Of a stretch of DNA of 64,000 nucleotides, positions 25,967 to 34,351 are shown piece by piece. Positions within the stretch are counted from its first letter, which is position 1, and each line of letters begins with the position of its first letter. The DNA comes from Sagittula stellata E-37 (lineage in GTDB: Bacteria; Pseudomonadota; Alphaproteobacteria; Rhodobacterales; Rhodobacteraceae), in assembly GCF_039724765.1 (NCBI RefSeq), contig NZ_CP155729.1, forward strand, positions 3,667,501 to 3,731,500. Direction: 5' to 3'. Position numbers and translations under genes: made by a program. The notes under the pieces are model-generated. The model had not been told where the DNA came from, ran no database searches, and was given only the letters and a program-made list of their open reading frames with translations.

Positions 25967-27181
25967 TTACCCCACCAATGCGTCGGCCATGCTCTCGCCC
26001 ACAAGCACCAGCCCATCCAAGGTCGGCGCGTCGTTGGTCGGCAGGGTTGTCAGCACCTGCCCATTCAGGACAATCTCAGTGACTTCGGAGTTATCGGCAG
26101 ACACACGGATTTCCAATTCCGGTTCAGGTGTTCCGGGACCGTCGTCGAACACGATCACCAGTTGATCCTCGACCGCGTCGAAATCGACAAGCTCCGACGC
26201 CTGTCTGGTCATCCAGTCGCCCAGTATCAGCGAATCCGCACCCTCGCCGCCATGCACGAGGTCGCCGGAGCCCACGATGATCGTGTCCGCCCCATCCCCG
26301 CCGTTCAGAAAGTCGCCCGCATCCAGGTCCGTGCCTTCGGCATCGCGCGTGACACCGACAAGGACGTCGTCGCCCCAGCCGCCGAACAGCGTATCGATGC
26401 CGCGCCCGCCGCGCAAAAGATCGGCACCTTCGCGGCCATGCAGGGCGTCGTTGCCGGTGCCGCCGTCCAGCACGTCCTCCCCCAATCCGCCCTGCAACAC
26501 GTCATCGCCGCCGTTCCCGGCGAGGCTGTCGTTGCCGTCGTGTCCGTACAGGACATCTGCACCGCCATCCCCCTGCAGGACGTCGTCTCCGCCATCGCCG
26601 TGGAGCGTATCGTCCCCTTCCCCGCCCAGGAGGGTGTCGGCGTCGTCGCCACCACGCAGGTCGTCTGATCCCGCCTTCCCGTCGATGACGTCGTTGCCGC
26701 CGCCTCCGTTCAGAAGATCCGTGGCGTCGGTGCCGCTGAGCGTGTCGCTGTCGTCCGTCCCAGCGGCGTTCAAGCCAGCACCGCCTTCGCCGGCCCCGTC
26801 GCCGGCGGCTGTGACATTCGGCGCCGGCAAGACCGAAGACGTATCCGCCTGGCTCTTGGAGAACAGCCCGGACAGTCCCATCAAGTCGAACAGACTTTGC
26901 AGTTCGGACGCATCAGGTCCGCCGACCTCCGGATCTTCGTCATGGATGTCCGCCGGGTCGGCAGACGGTCCAGGCCATGCGATCACCTCTCCCCCGCACG
27001 AGGTCCCGGTCGTGTCCGCCAAGTCGGTGATCATGCTGCCGTCCGAACCGGCATCCTCTTCGTTGGAGGTGTCGTCCGGGCCCATACCATTGTCGGCCAG
27101 ATCTTCCTCCACGTCGGCAGTGCCGGCGATCACGATAGATCCCACGGCCATCATGCCCAACAATCCGACGAGAAAAAACAT
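25967..27181 (-). CDS. RTX (hemolysin-type calcium-binding repeat) protein with N-terminal anchor
   Basis: A 404-residue acidic protein. Residues 1-21 (MFFLVGLLGMMAVGSIVIAGT) are hydrophobic and look like a membrane anchor or uncleaved signal. Residues 22-130 are acidic and disordered. Residues about 135-325 hold roughly a dozen glycine-rich nonapeptides of GGxGxDxLx type (NGGGGNDVIDG, HGDGGDDVLQG), which fold as a Ca2+-bound beta-roll. The C-terminal 80 residues form a separate mixed domain. RTX proteins usually leave by type I secretion with a C-terminal signal; no secretion genes are nearby. The N-terminal helix is seen in a recurring Rhodobacterales subgroup. I cannot name its function. 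Confidence 0.82.
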   Translation of the reverse strand: MFFLVGLLGMMAVGSIVIAGTADVEEDLADNGMGPDDTSNEEDAGSDGSMITDLADTTGTSCGGEVIAWPGPSADPADIHDEDPEVGGPDASELQSLFDLMGLSGLFSKSQADTSSVLPAPNVTAAGDGAGEGGAGLNAAGTDDSDTLSGTDATDLLNGGGGNDVIDGKAGSDDLRGGDDADTLLGGEGDDTLHGDGGDDVLQGDGGADVLYGHDGNDSLAGNGGDDVLQGGLGEDVLDGGTGNDALHGREGADLLRGGRGIDTLFGGWGDDVLVGVTRDAEGTDLDAGDFLNGGDGADTIIVGSGDLVHGGEGADSLILGDWMTRQASELVDFDAVEDQLVIVFDDGPGTPEPELEIRVSADNSEVTEIVLNGQVLTTLPTNDAPTLDGLVLVGESMADALVG

Positions 27182-27293
27182 GGTACGCTGTCCCGATGCA
27201 AAGCTTGCGGATGATCACAGGTCACCCGAGTCCCGACAACGAAATTCCCCGAAACAGGTTAAGGAAGCGTCGCGCGCTTCCGGAGAATTCCCG

Positions 27294-27818
27294 TTACCCT
27301 CCTGCGGGGGCGTAGCGCGCGTCGACCGGCCACGGGGCGGGCTGACGCGCGTAGGGCACGTAGAGCGGATGGCGCGGATGGCCTTCGCGGGTCAGCCCCA
27401 AGTGCCGGACATCACCGGTCAGTCCACGCGCCACCCCGGGACCCTGATCCATCAGCGCACCGTGGACGCCCCATGCGGCCAGCGTCATCTTGGCCCCGTC
27501 ACACCAGTCGTCCAGCAGCGCCGCGTTCTCCGGCCCCACGGGATCGGTGGCTTTGCGCAGGTCCTGCGGGCGGGTCGCACGCCATGCAAAGAGATTGGCG
27601 ATACGCATTCCAGCGAACCCAAGCTGAACGGCCCGCCGCTGGCAACGTTCGATGGTCGGATCGTTGGCCAGCTCTGTCGCAGTCGAGGGGTTCAGCATGA
27701 CGTACAGAAGTTCGGGTCCCTCCCCCCAGACCCGCCGCAGCCCGTAGCGCCACGCTTCGCAAGGCGAATAGTACGCCCAGCTCCGAATTCCATCCGCTTC
27801 CGCCATCCGTTCAATCAT
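27294..27818 (-). CDS. DUF1643 domain-containing protein
   Basis: A 174-residue protein of a conserved family without known activity. The diagnostic core is LLYVMLNPSTATELANDPTIERCQRRA, then GMRIANLFAWRATRPQDL, and a C-terminal GVARGLTGDVRHLGLTREGHPRHPLY. I chose the ATG at 27818, with AAGG at a proper distance; an open frame reaches 27998 but its extra residues are low in family character. It is transcribed divergently from the dehydratase at 27968. Confidence 0.82.
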   Translation of the reverse strand: MIERMAEADGIRSWAYYSPCEAWRYGLRRVWGEGPELLYVMLNPSTATELANDPTIERCQRRAVQLGFAGMRIANLFAWRATRPQDLRKATDPVGPENAALLDDWCDGAKMTLAAWGVHGALMDQGPGVARGLTGDVRHLGLTREGHPRHPLYVPYARQPAPWPVDARYAPAGG

Positions 27819-27928
27819 CGCCACGCCTTGTGCCGCTTGGCGCGCCCCGGCACAAGATCGGGGGTGACGCCGGCTGGCAACGCTTGACAGTGCGCGGCGT
27901 GCACAGCACCTTCCCCGCGCGACAAAAT

Positions 27929-27957
27929 GTAGGGCGGGGCTGTGCGCCGCCTCCCCC
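27929..27957. repeat. Short palindromic intergenic repeat, family 1
   Basis: GTAGGGCGGGGCTGTGCGCCGCC, lying 10 bases before the start of the dehydratase gene and so probably within its leader. Inner arms GGCGG / CCGCC. Confidence 0.65.
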
Positions 27958-27967
27958 GGAGATATTA

Positions 27968-28939
27968 ATGAACATCCAGATGATAGAGGCCGCCGCAACG
28001 CGTCTAGACGGCGTCGTGCGCCGCACGCCGCTCCTGTCTTCCCCGGCGCTCGACGCGCTGGCCGGGCGGGCGGTCTACGTGAAACCGGAGTGCCTGCAAA
28101 AGACCGGCAGTTTCAAGTTCCGCGGCGGCTACGCGGCGCTCAGCGCTCTCTCTCCCGAATTGCGCGCCCGGGGCGTGATCGCCTTTTCCTCCGGCAATCA
28201 CGCGCAGGGCGTGGCCTATGCGGCCCGCCTGCTCGACACCGCCGCAGTGATCCTCATGCCCGCCGATGCCCCTTCGGCGAAGATCGAGGGCACGCGGTCC
28301 TACGGTGCGGAGGTCATCCTCTACGATCGAGCCGGCGGCGCCTCCCGCGAGGCGATCGGGGCAGAAATCGCCGAGACGCGCGGACTGACCCTGATCCGCC
28401 CCTATGACGAGCCCGAGGTGATTGCCGGACAGGGAACCTGTGGGCTGGAAATCGCAGCACAGGCGGCGGACCTCGGCATTTCAAAGGCAGAGGTGCTGAC
28501 CTGTTGCGGCGGCGGCGGGCTGACGGCCGGGATCGCTCTGGCGCTGGAGGCCCGCGCGCCGGAGTTCCGCGTGCGTCCCGCCGAGCCAGAGGGCTACGAC
28601 GACACGGCTCGGTCGCTTCGCTCAGGTATGCGCGAGCGCAACAAGGTCGAGGCAGGCGGTCTCTGCGATGCCATCCTGACGCCCCAACCTGGTGAAATCA
28701 CCTTCCCAATCGTAAGCCGCTTGTGCGGGCCGGGTGTGGTCGTGTCCGACGAAGAGGCGCTGCGCGCCATGGCCATGGCCTTCCGTCAACTGCGCATCGT
28801 GGCGGAACCCGGTGGCGCCGTGGCGCTCGCGGCAGCCCTCTTTCACGGCGACGAGCTTGAGTCGGACAACGTGATCTGCACCGTGTCAGGCGGCAATGCC
28901 GATACCGGCGTCTTCGCCCGCGCGCTCAACTACGCCTGA
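27968..28939 (+). CDS. Threonine/serine dehydratase family (PLP)
   Basis: A 323-residue fold-type II PLP enzyme. The PLP lysine lies in KTGSFKFRGG, the substrate loop in SSGNHAQGVAYAA, and the phosphate-binding glycine loop in CCGGGGLTAG. There is no C-terminal ACT regulatory domain, so it belongs to the short catabolic-type dehydratases or serine/threonine/hydroxyaspartate group, not to biosynthetic IlvA. It would convert Thr to 2-oxobutyrate or Ser to pyruvate. ATG 27968 has GGAGAT upstream. Confidence 0.85.
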   Translation: MNIQMIEAAATRLDGVVRRTPLLSSPALDALAGRAVYVKPECLQKTGSFKFRGGYAALSALSPELRARGVIAFSSGNHAQGVAYAARLLDTAAVILMPADAPSAKIEGTRSYGAEVILYDRAGGASREAIGAEIAETRGLTLIRPYDEPEVIAGQGTCGLEIAAQAADLGISKAEVLTCCGGGGLTAGIALALEARAPEFRVRPAEPEGYDDTARSLRSGMRERNKVEAGGLCDAILTPQPGEITFPIVSRLCGPGVVVSDEEALRAMAMAFRQLRIVAEPGGAVALAAALFHGDELESDNVICTVSGGNADTGVFARALNYA

Positions 28940-28957
28940 CACGGCCGGTCGCTGTCT

Positions 28958-29176
28958 TCAAGGGTCGAGACGACGCGCCTCGTCCACCAGCATGACCGGG
29001 ATGCCATCGCGGATCGGATAGGCGAGACCGGCGGGTTCGCTCACCAGCTCCTGCCGGTCGGCATCGTAGCTCAGGACCGACTGGGACACCGGACAGACCA
29101 GCGCCTCCAGCATCCTGCGGTCGAAGCTCACCGCCTCGGCCATCCCTTGCCCAGGATCCTGCGTTTTAGCATTCAT
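28958..29176 (-). CDS. Trm112-like / UPF0434 family protein
   Basis: A 72-residue protein with [16 protein letters not shown] and then [20 protein letters not shown], the Trm112/YcaR hallmark. Family members activate methyltransferases or are small zinc-ribbon-like proteins; here the second cysteine of the usual CPxC pair is replaced (CPVSQS), so zinc binding is doubtful. Its start overlaps the stop of the Lon-domain gene by ATGA, and both form one unit. Confidence 0.85.
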   Translation of the reverse strand: MNAKTQDPGQGMAEAVSFDRRMLEALVCPVSQSVLSYDADRQELVSEPAGLAYPIRDGIPVMLVDEARRLDP

Positions 29177-29811
29177 TGCAGCACATCCTCTTCGCCGCCC
29201 CGCAGGGCATATTCGATCAGCGTCACCAGCGTTTCGCGGCGGGTCGTCAGAGACGGCGCCTCAAGGAGCGCCTGCTTGTCCTCTGGCCCGAAATCCAGAA
29301 GCATCGACAACGAGTTGACCAGCAGCTCGTCTTCCGCCTCTTGCAGGGTCTGCCAGTCCACCGACAGGTCCCGTGCGGAAAAATACCGGTCCAGCAGATC
29401 GAGGAACGAGTCCCGATCCAGGCAACGGTCCGCTTCCGGGCCTGCCTTGTCCCGGTCGAAGCCTTCCCAGCTCACACGACACCGCCGATAGGGATGGAAA
29501 CCCTCCAGCTCTTCCTTCACCCGGAACCGTGAGACTCCGGACAAGGTAATCATGTAACGCCCGTCCTCTGTTTCCGAGAACTGCGTCACGCGGCCAGCGC
29601 AACCGATCTTGTTCAGCCCGCCCTCTCGCCCCGGCGTGGCAAGCGGCTGCACCATGCCGATCAGGCGTGTGTCCGTCTTCAGGCTGTCGTCCAGCATATG
29701 AAGATAACGCGGCTCGAAGATGTGAAGCGGCAGCCTTGCACGGGGCAGCAGAAGTGCCCCGGGAAGCGGAAAGACTGCAATGATGTCCGGGAGATCGCCA
29801 ATGCGTGTCAT
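29173..29811 (-). CDS. Lon N-terminal substrate-binding domain protein
   Basis: A 212-residue protein made of the Lon-protease LAN (PUA-like) domain only, with no AAA or protease part. Motifs: [30 protein letters not shown] at the start, then [29 protein letters not shown]. Stand-alone members may recruit substrates or partners; the role in bacteria is not established. It lies between the thioredoxin-TPR gene (27 bases upstream) and the Trm112-like gene (ATGA overlap), a three-gene proteostasis-like unit. Confidence 0.87.
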   Translation of the reverse strand: MTRIGDLPDIIAVFPLPGALLLPRARLPLHIFEPRYLHMLDDSLKTDTRLIGMVQPLATPGREGGLNKIGCAGRVTQFSETEDGRYMITLSGVSRFRVKEELEGFHPYRRCRVSWEGFDRDKAGPEADRCLDRDSFLDLLDRYFSARDLSVDWQTLQEAEDELLVNSLSMLLDFGPEDKQALLEAPSLTTRRETLVTLIEYALRGGEEDVLQ

Positions 29812-29838
29812 ACCCGGCTACCTAGACCGCATGCCCGG

Positions 29839-30753
29839 TCAGGCAAATATCATCGAGCTCAATTTGCGGCGTCCGTTGAGCACCACGGGATCGTTGGGCT
29901 TCAGCGCCTCGAAGATGGTGAAGAGCTGGGCCTTGGCCGCGCCGTCGTTCCACTCCCGGTCCCGCCGGAACACCTCCAGCAACTCCGTCACGGCACCTTC
30001 CGAATCCCCATGCGCGTATTTCGCCTTCGCAAGGTCGAAGCGCGCCTGAAGGTTGTCGGGTTCCGCTTCCACCTGCGCGGTCAGTTCGGCAACCGGGCCG
30101 GCCTGCGCGGCCTGCTTTGCCAGTTCGATCTGCGCATGTGCGGCTTCAAGCTCAGGAGCCTTGGAAATCTCCACCGGAGCGCCGTTCAGGACCGCCTCTG
30201 CCGTATCGAGATCGCCCGTGGCGATATGCGCGCGGACCATCCCGCCGTAGGCCTTGGCGTTCACCGGGTCCTCTTCGAGAACGGCGGCGAACACTTCGAC
30301 CGCATCTGCGGCAGCGCCCTGCTCCAGCATTTCCTCGGCGGCGGCAAGCGCGTCATCCAGACCGCCGCCCGCGTCACCACCGGCCGCCTGCACCACACGA
30401 TCGACAAAGGCCTTCAGTTCCGACTCCGGCAACGCGCCCTGAAAGCCGTCCACCGGCTGTCCCTGCCAGAAGGCATAGACCGTGGGGATCGACTGGATTC
30501 GCAGCTGACCGGCAATCGCCTGAGCCTGATCGACGTTGACCTTCACCATCTTCACCGCGCCCTTGGCGGCGGTCACGACTTTCTCGAGCGCAGGCCCGAG
30601 TTGCTTGCAAGGGCCACACCACGGCGCCCAGAAATCGACGATGATCGGCGTCTTCATGGAGGCGTCAACGACCTCTGCCATGAAGTCCGCCTCGGTGATG
30701 TCCTTGACCAGATCGCCCGCCGTTTGGCCTTGCGGCTGCAGATTCAGCTCCAT
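29839..30753 (-). CDS. Thioredoxin-TPR co-chaperone (CnoX/YbbN-like)
   Basis: A 304-residue protein: thioredoxin domain about 15-125 with an intact WCGPC motif (C46, C49), then tetratricopeptide-like helices from about 130 to 304 (GLDDALAAAEEMLEQGAAADAVEVFA and similar). This is the layout of CnoX, which holds oxidised or unfolding proteins and passes them to GroEL or DnaK. E. coli CnoX lacks the second cysteine, but alphaproteobacterial homologs such as the Caulobacter protein keep an active CxxC, so this one is likely redox-active. Confidence 0.88.
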   Translation of the reverse strand: MELNLQPQGQTAGDLVKDITEADFMAEVVDASMKTPIIVDFWAPWCGPCKQLGPALEKVVTAAKGAVKMVKVNVDQAQAIAGQLRIQSIPTVYAFWQGQPVDGFQGALPESELKAFVDRVVQAAGGDAGGGLDDALAAAEEMLEQGAAADAVEVFAAVLEEDPVNAKAYGGMVRAHIATGDLDTAEAVLNGAPVEISKAPELEAAHAQIELAKQAAQAGPVAELTAQVEAEPDNLQARFDLAKAKYAHGDSEGAVTELLEVFRRDREWNDGAAKAQLFTIFEALKPNDPVVLNGRRKLSSMIFA

Positions 30754-30918
30754 CGTCTCTCCCCTCCGGGTTCGAATGCGTCAGACAGCTAGATGGCTCA
30801 CGCAGGGACATGTTGCAAGGGTGCGGCGCGCCGCAGGTGTCCGGGCGTGCCTTATCCCTTTGTTAATAACACCTGAGTAACCATGATCGCAGACGGCGTA
30901 GTCAGAGGAGGGCATCCC

Positions 30919-31161
30919 GTGTCATCGGATATTCCGGTCATGCTGATCGGCCTTGCAATCGCCTTTTCCGCTATCGCCGTGGTCACCCCGTTCAGGCCGT
31001 TCAACGGACGCCTCACCGCATTCGTGTCGCTTGTGGTGTCCCTGATCGTCTTCGCGACCCTCGCGCCACGCATGGGTTTCGAAGAAGAGGACGTCGTTTC
31101 ACGCAGTCTACTCCGGCCAATGGCCCTGCCCGATGGCGCGGCAGCCCCGCAGGCCCCCTGA
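30919..31161 (+). CDS. Small two-helix membrane protein, unrecognised
   Basis: An 80-residue protein with two hydrophobic helices (about 5-22, IPVMLIGLAIAFSAIAVV, and 34-48, VSLVVSLIVFATLA) separated by a short basic loop, and a hydrophilic C-terminal tail of about 30 residues. I chose the GTG at 30919 because AGGAGGG lies 7 bases before it; an ATG at 30883 lacks a site. It is alone between divergent and convergent genes. No family is recognised. Confidence 0.6.
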   Translation: MSSDIPVMLIGLAIAFSAIAVVTPFRPFNGRLTAFVSLVVSLIVFATLAPRMGFEEEDVVSRSLLRPMALPDGAAAPQAP

Positions 31162-31286
31162 GACAAGCCGTGGTCTGTGCGTCGGGTATACCGACCTCGC
31201 CACACCGCGGGCCGCGCCCTCGCAACCGTTTCACGACAGCGCCAGACGGACGATCGTGGCACACGCGCCCGGACCGTCCGGCCAAG

Positions 31287-31313
31287 CGTAGGGTGGGGTT
31301 ACACCCCACCTCC
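31287..31313. repeat. Short palindromic intergenic repeat, family 1
   Basis: GTAGGGTGGGGT with a perfect 8-bp stem GGTGGGGT / ACCCCACC (31292-31299, 31303-31310) and a TAC loop, a few bases after the exonuclease III stop. Confidence 0.75.
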
Positions 31314-31315
31314 TT

Positions 31316-32104
31316 TCAAAGATCGAAGGTCGCGAACACCGGGGCGTGGTCGGAGGGCTGTTCCCAACCTCGGGCGGCGCGCAGGATACGGCTCGAATGG
31401 CCTGCGTCCGCGATGTCGGGCGTGGCCCAGATGTGGTCCAGCCGCCGCCCCTTGTCCGCCGCGTCCCAGTCCTTCGCGCGGTAGGACCACCACGAAAAGA
31501 GCCGGCCGTCGGGGATGTCCTTTCGCGTGATGTCCACCCAGCCGCCCGCATCCTGCGCGGCCCCCAGGTGTTCCACTTCGATAGGGGTGTGCGACACAAT
31601 CTTGAGCAGTTTCTTGTGGTCCCAAACATCGTCCTCGCGCGGGGCGATATTCAGGTCGCCCACGAGGATCGCCCTTTCCGGTCGCTCCGTGTGGAACCAG
31701 TCGCGCATCTCCGTCAGGTAATCCAGCTTCTGCCCGAACTTGATGTTCTTCTCGCGGTCCGGCTCGTCACCGCCCGCCGGGACATAGAAGTTGTGGATCG
31801 TTACGCCGTTTTCCAGCCGCGCCGCCACGTGGCGTGCATGTCCGAGGGCCGCAAAGTCCTTGTCGCCCACGTCCTCCAACGGGAGCCGCGACAGTATGGC
31901 CACGCCGTTGTAGCCCTTCTGCCCGCGCCCGACCATGTATCGGTAGCCCAGCTCCGCAAAGACCTCGTGGGGGATCTTCTCCACCGGGGACTTGCACTCC
32001 TGCAGGCACAGCACGTCCGGCGCCTCTTCCTGCATCAGTTTCGACACCAGCGCCTTCCGCAAGCGCACAGAGTTGATGTTCCAGGTTGCAAGGGTAAAGC
32101 TCAT
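31316..32104 (-). CDS. xth: Exodeoxyribonuclease III
   Basis: A 262-residue AP endonuclease/3'-5' exonuclease for base-excision repair. The endonuclease/exonuclease/phosphatase fold motifs are all present: ATWNINSVR, LCLQECKS with the metal-binding Glu, LVGDLNIAP, the RLDHIWATP block and the C-terminal SDHAPVFATF with the catalytic His. I chose the ATG at 32104 (MSFTLATW), with GAGGA upstream; an ATG 14 codons earlier adds residues outside the domain. Confidence 0.93.
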   Translation of the reverse strand: MSFTLATWNINSVRLRKALVSKLMQEEAPDVLCLQECKSPVEKIPHEVFAELGYRYMVGRGQKGYNGVAILSRLPLEDVGDKDFAALGHARHVAARLENGVTIHNFYVPAGGDEPDREKNIKFGQKLDYLTEMRDWFHTERPERAILVGDLNIAPREDDVWDHKKLLKIVSHTPIEVEHLGAAQDAGGWVDITRKDIPDGRLFSWWSYRAKDWDAADKGRRLDHIWATPDIADAGHSSRILRAARGWEQPSDHAPVFATFDL

Positions 32105-32179
32105 CGGGCGGTCCTCGTCTGCTGCCCGGGCGGTATCGCAAGCCACCGCGCGGTGCGCAACCTCCCGCGGGTCCGGCGC

Positions 32180-33220
32180 TCAGATGATTTCGTCCTCGTC
32201 GAACAGCGCGGGCGCGTCGAGGTGTCCATCGAAACCGCCGTCGGCCGCCGCCTCGGCCTGTTTGCGGAGCGCGGGCTGGGCGATATGGAACAGCGCGTCG
32301 CCTTCGTTGACGACCGGCAGGTTCGTCCGCCCTATGACGATGCCCGCCGTGTCCGTCCGGACCTCGGCCTCCTGCTCGCCGAATGGGTCGGTCACGATTC
32401 CCAGAACGGTCCCCTTGTCGACGTATTCGCCGTTGCCCTTCAGGGTCCGCAACAGGCCCCCGGACGGCGCCCTGACCCACGCGGAGCGCTCGCAGAAGAC
32501 CGACAGCCCCCGTGCCTTCGGCACGCCACGACCCGGGATCATGTCGAGCTTTTCCATCACCCGCAGGATACCCGCGACACCGGCCCGCGCGGCGAATTCG
32601 TCGAACCGCAGCCCCTCGCCCGCCTCGTACAGCAGCACGTCCACGCCCGCCGCCCCCGCTTCCAGCCGAAGCGATCCGTCCCGCACCTTGGAGATCATCG
32701 TCACCGGCGCGGCAAAGGCATCGCCCAGTTCCCGCAGACGCGCGCTGCCCGGTGTCAGACGGATCTGCGGAAAATTCTCGCGCCCCACGGCGGCAGAGTG
32801 CAGATCGATGCCCACGTCGCAGCGCCGCACGACCTGGGTCATGAACAACTCTGCCAGCCGCGCCGCGAGCGACCCTTCGCTGTGCCCCGGAAAGACCCGG
32901 TTCAGGTCACGCCGGTCCGGCAGGTAGCGCGACTGGTTGAGAAACCCGAAGGAGTTCACGATCGGCACGGCGATCAGCGTGCCCGACAGGCGCCCCACCG
33001 GCCCGGCCCGCAACAGGCGGCGCACGATTTCCACTCCGATGACCTCGTCGCCGTGCACCGCTGCCGACACGAAGATCACCGGTCCGGGTTTGCGGCCATG
33101 TATCACATGCGCAGACAGCGTGACCGGCGTGTGATCCGACAGAACGGAGACCGGAAGGTCCACGGTCCGGCGCTCGCCCGGTCTCACGATTTCGTTGCCC
33201 AACTGGAACGGTTCACGCAT
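32180..33220 (-). CDS. Succinylglutamate desuccinylase/aspartoacylase family protein
   Basis: A 346-residue M14-type zinc deacylase. Zinc ligands are visible in VSAAVHGDEVIG (H and E) and in the later GIDLHSAA histidine; the DLNRVFPGHSEGS motif binds the substrate carboxylate. The C-terminal part (about 255-340: SGGLLRTLKGNGEYVDKGTVLGIVTDPFG) resembles a barrel-sandwich lid domain. Members deacylate N-acyl amino acids. DoeB, the second enzyme of ectoine breakdown, belongs to this same superfamily, but this gene is 17 kb from the ectoine-hydrolase-like gene, so that link is only a possibility. Confidence 0.83.
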   Translation of the reverse strand: MREPFQLGNEIVRPGERRTVDLPVSVLSDHTPVTLSAHVIHGRKPGPVIFVSAAVHGDEVIGVEIVRRLLRAGPVGRLSGTLIAVPIVNSFGFLNQSRYLPDRRDLNRVFPGHSEGSLAARLAELFMTQVVRRCDVGIDLHSAAVGRENFPQIRLTPGSARLRELGDAFAAPVTMISKVRDGSLRLEAGAAGVDVLLYEAGEGLRFDEFAARAGVAGILRVMEKLDMIPGRGVPKARGLSVFCERSAWVRAPSGGLLRTLKGNGEYVDKGTVLGIVTDPFGEQEAEVRTDTAGIVIGRTNLPVVNEGDALFHIAQPALRKQAEAAADGGFDGHLDAPALFDEDEII

Positions 33221-33527
33221 GTCTTGCCCCTTTCCCCTTCATAGGGAACGGATTTCGGGGAAACTTCAAGCCGGGCCGCCATGCGCACAGGCGCCGAACG
33301 CGACCATGAAAGCCATTTGTCAATAAACCTTGCGAGCCCGTCCGCCGCGCTTTGGCACGTGGTCCACCCGCGCCCCCGGTGCAAGAGCACGTCCAGCCGT
33401 CACGCATAACCGCTCATCCGAAACGGCCGAGCGCCCAAGAGGCGAACGAAAACGCCCCCGCAAATGTCTGCGGAGGCGTCGATTCATCTTGCCTACGGGC
33501 CCTGTCGCTGGCCGGGGGCTTTCCGGC
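33221..33527. other. 307-bp region before the deacylase and after the peroxiredoxin
   Basis: Holds the peroxiredoxin terminator (33444-33479) and presumably the deacylase promoter. I see no gene in it. Confidence 0.6.
33444..33479 (-). terminator. Terminator of the peroxiredoxin gene
   Basis: Arms ACGCCCCCGCA (33452-33462) and TGCGGAGGCGT (33469-33479) pair over 11 bases with one mismatch. On the minus strand the stem is followed by TTTTCGTTCG, about 50 bases after the stop. Confidence 0.8.
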
Positions 33528-34181
33528 TCAGTCCGGGTTTTTCGCGAAGCGCAGGTAAGGCAGCTTGATGTCCAGCTCGCCGTATTTCGCCGCAGCCGCC
33601 TCGTTGTCCAGCGACAGGGCCACGATCACGTCCTGACCGGTCTCCCAGTTGGCCGGCGTCGCGAGAGGCTGGTTGTACGTGCGCTGCAGCCCGTCCAGAG
33701 CGCGCAGCACCTCGGCAAAGTTGCGCCCCACCGACATCGGGTAGGTCATCATCAGCTGCACCTTCTTGTTCGGCGCGATGATGAAGACCGAGCGCACGGT
33801 GGCGCTGTCCGCTGGGGTGCGGCCATCCGGCAGGTAGGCGTCGGCGGGCAGCATGTCGAGCGCTTTCGCAACCTCGAGCCCGTCATCCGCGATGATCGGG
33901 AAACCGGCGGTCGCGCCTGCGGTCTTCTCGATGTCGCCTTTCCACTTCTTGTGCTCCTCGACGCCGTCGACGGAGATCCCCATCACCTTGGTCCCGCGCT
34001 TGGCCCATTCGTCCGCCAGTTGTGCAACGGCGCCGAATTCGGTCGTGCAGACCGGAGTGAAATCCTTGGGGTGCGAGAACAGGATCGCCCAGCTGTCGCC
34101 GATCCAGTCATGCAGGTCGTACTCACCCAAATCGGTGGCGACGTGGAGGTTCGGAATCTCGTCGTTGATGCGCAATGCCAT
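33528..34181 (-). CDS. 1-Cys peroxiredoxin (Prx6 type)
   Basis: A 217-residue peroxidase that reduces H2O2 and organic peroxides. The peroxidatic cysteine is C45 in FTPVCTTEFG. The long C-terminal domain (ANWETGQDVIVALSLDN... LPYLRFAKNPD) is the Prx6/AhpE-like extension, and no second resolving cysteine is present at the usual position, so the reductant is probably glutathione or another small thiol. It is divergent from the aldehyde dehydrogenase. Confidence 0.92.
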   Translation of the reverse strand: MALRINDEIPNLHVATDLGEYDLHDWIGDSWAILFSHPKDFTPVCTTEFGAVAQLADEWAKRGTKVMGISVDGVEEHKKWKGDIEKTAGATAGFPIIADDGLEVAKALDMLPADAYLPDGRTPADSATVRSVFIIAPNKKVQLMMTYPMSVGRNFAEVLRALDGLQRTYNQPLATPANWETGQDVIVALSLDNEAAAAKYGELDIKLPYLRFAKNPD

Positions 34182-34266
34182 GGCAGGGGTCCTTTCTGTC
34201 CGACTGTCTCGGGTTCAGGGTTGCGGGACTTAGATACGTTCCAGACTGCCCTTGTAAACCCCTCCC

Positions 34267-34291
34267 TTGCACCCACCTCTCCTCGGTGCAA
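34267..34291. promoter_or_regulatory. Inverted repeat TTGCACC-N11-GGTGCAA
   Basis: Perfect 7-bp arms at 34267-34273 and 34285-34291 in the divergent gap between the peroxiredoxin and aldehyde dehydrogenase genes. This is operator-like; the binding protein is unknown. Confidence 0.45.
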
Positions 34292-34306
34292 GAGTAATGC
34301 CATTAT

Positions 34307-34322
34307 CCGACCGTACGGTCGG
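34307..34322. promoter_or_regulatory. 16-bp perfect palindrome, TetR-type operator candidate
   Basis: CCGACCGTACGGTCGG is fully self-complementary and lies 30 bases before the aldehyde dehydrogenase ATG, where a bound repressor would block transcription. The GACCGTACGGTC core is of the kind bound by TetR-family repressors. No TetR gene is present in the window. Confidence 0.55.
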
Positions 34323-34351
34323 GAAAACACCGGACTGGGAGGGTCACTCAG

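Noticed and set aside
26160..26770. Repeated short motifs suggesting a CRISPR or tandem repeat array
   Set aside because: The periodicity is the 27-base codon pattern of RTX nonapeptides inside the calcium-binding protein gene.
30752..30790. A tRNA-like GGGTTCGAATG stretch
   Set aside because: Matches only a T-loop; no acceptor, D or anticodon arms can be formed around it.
31346..33244. A 632-codon plus-strand open frame over xth and the deacylase gene
   Set aside because: It spans two convincing minus-strand genes plus the gap between them, which a real gene would not do.
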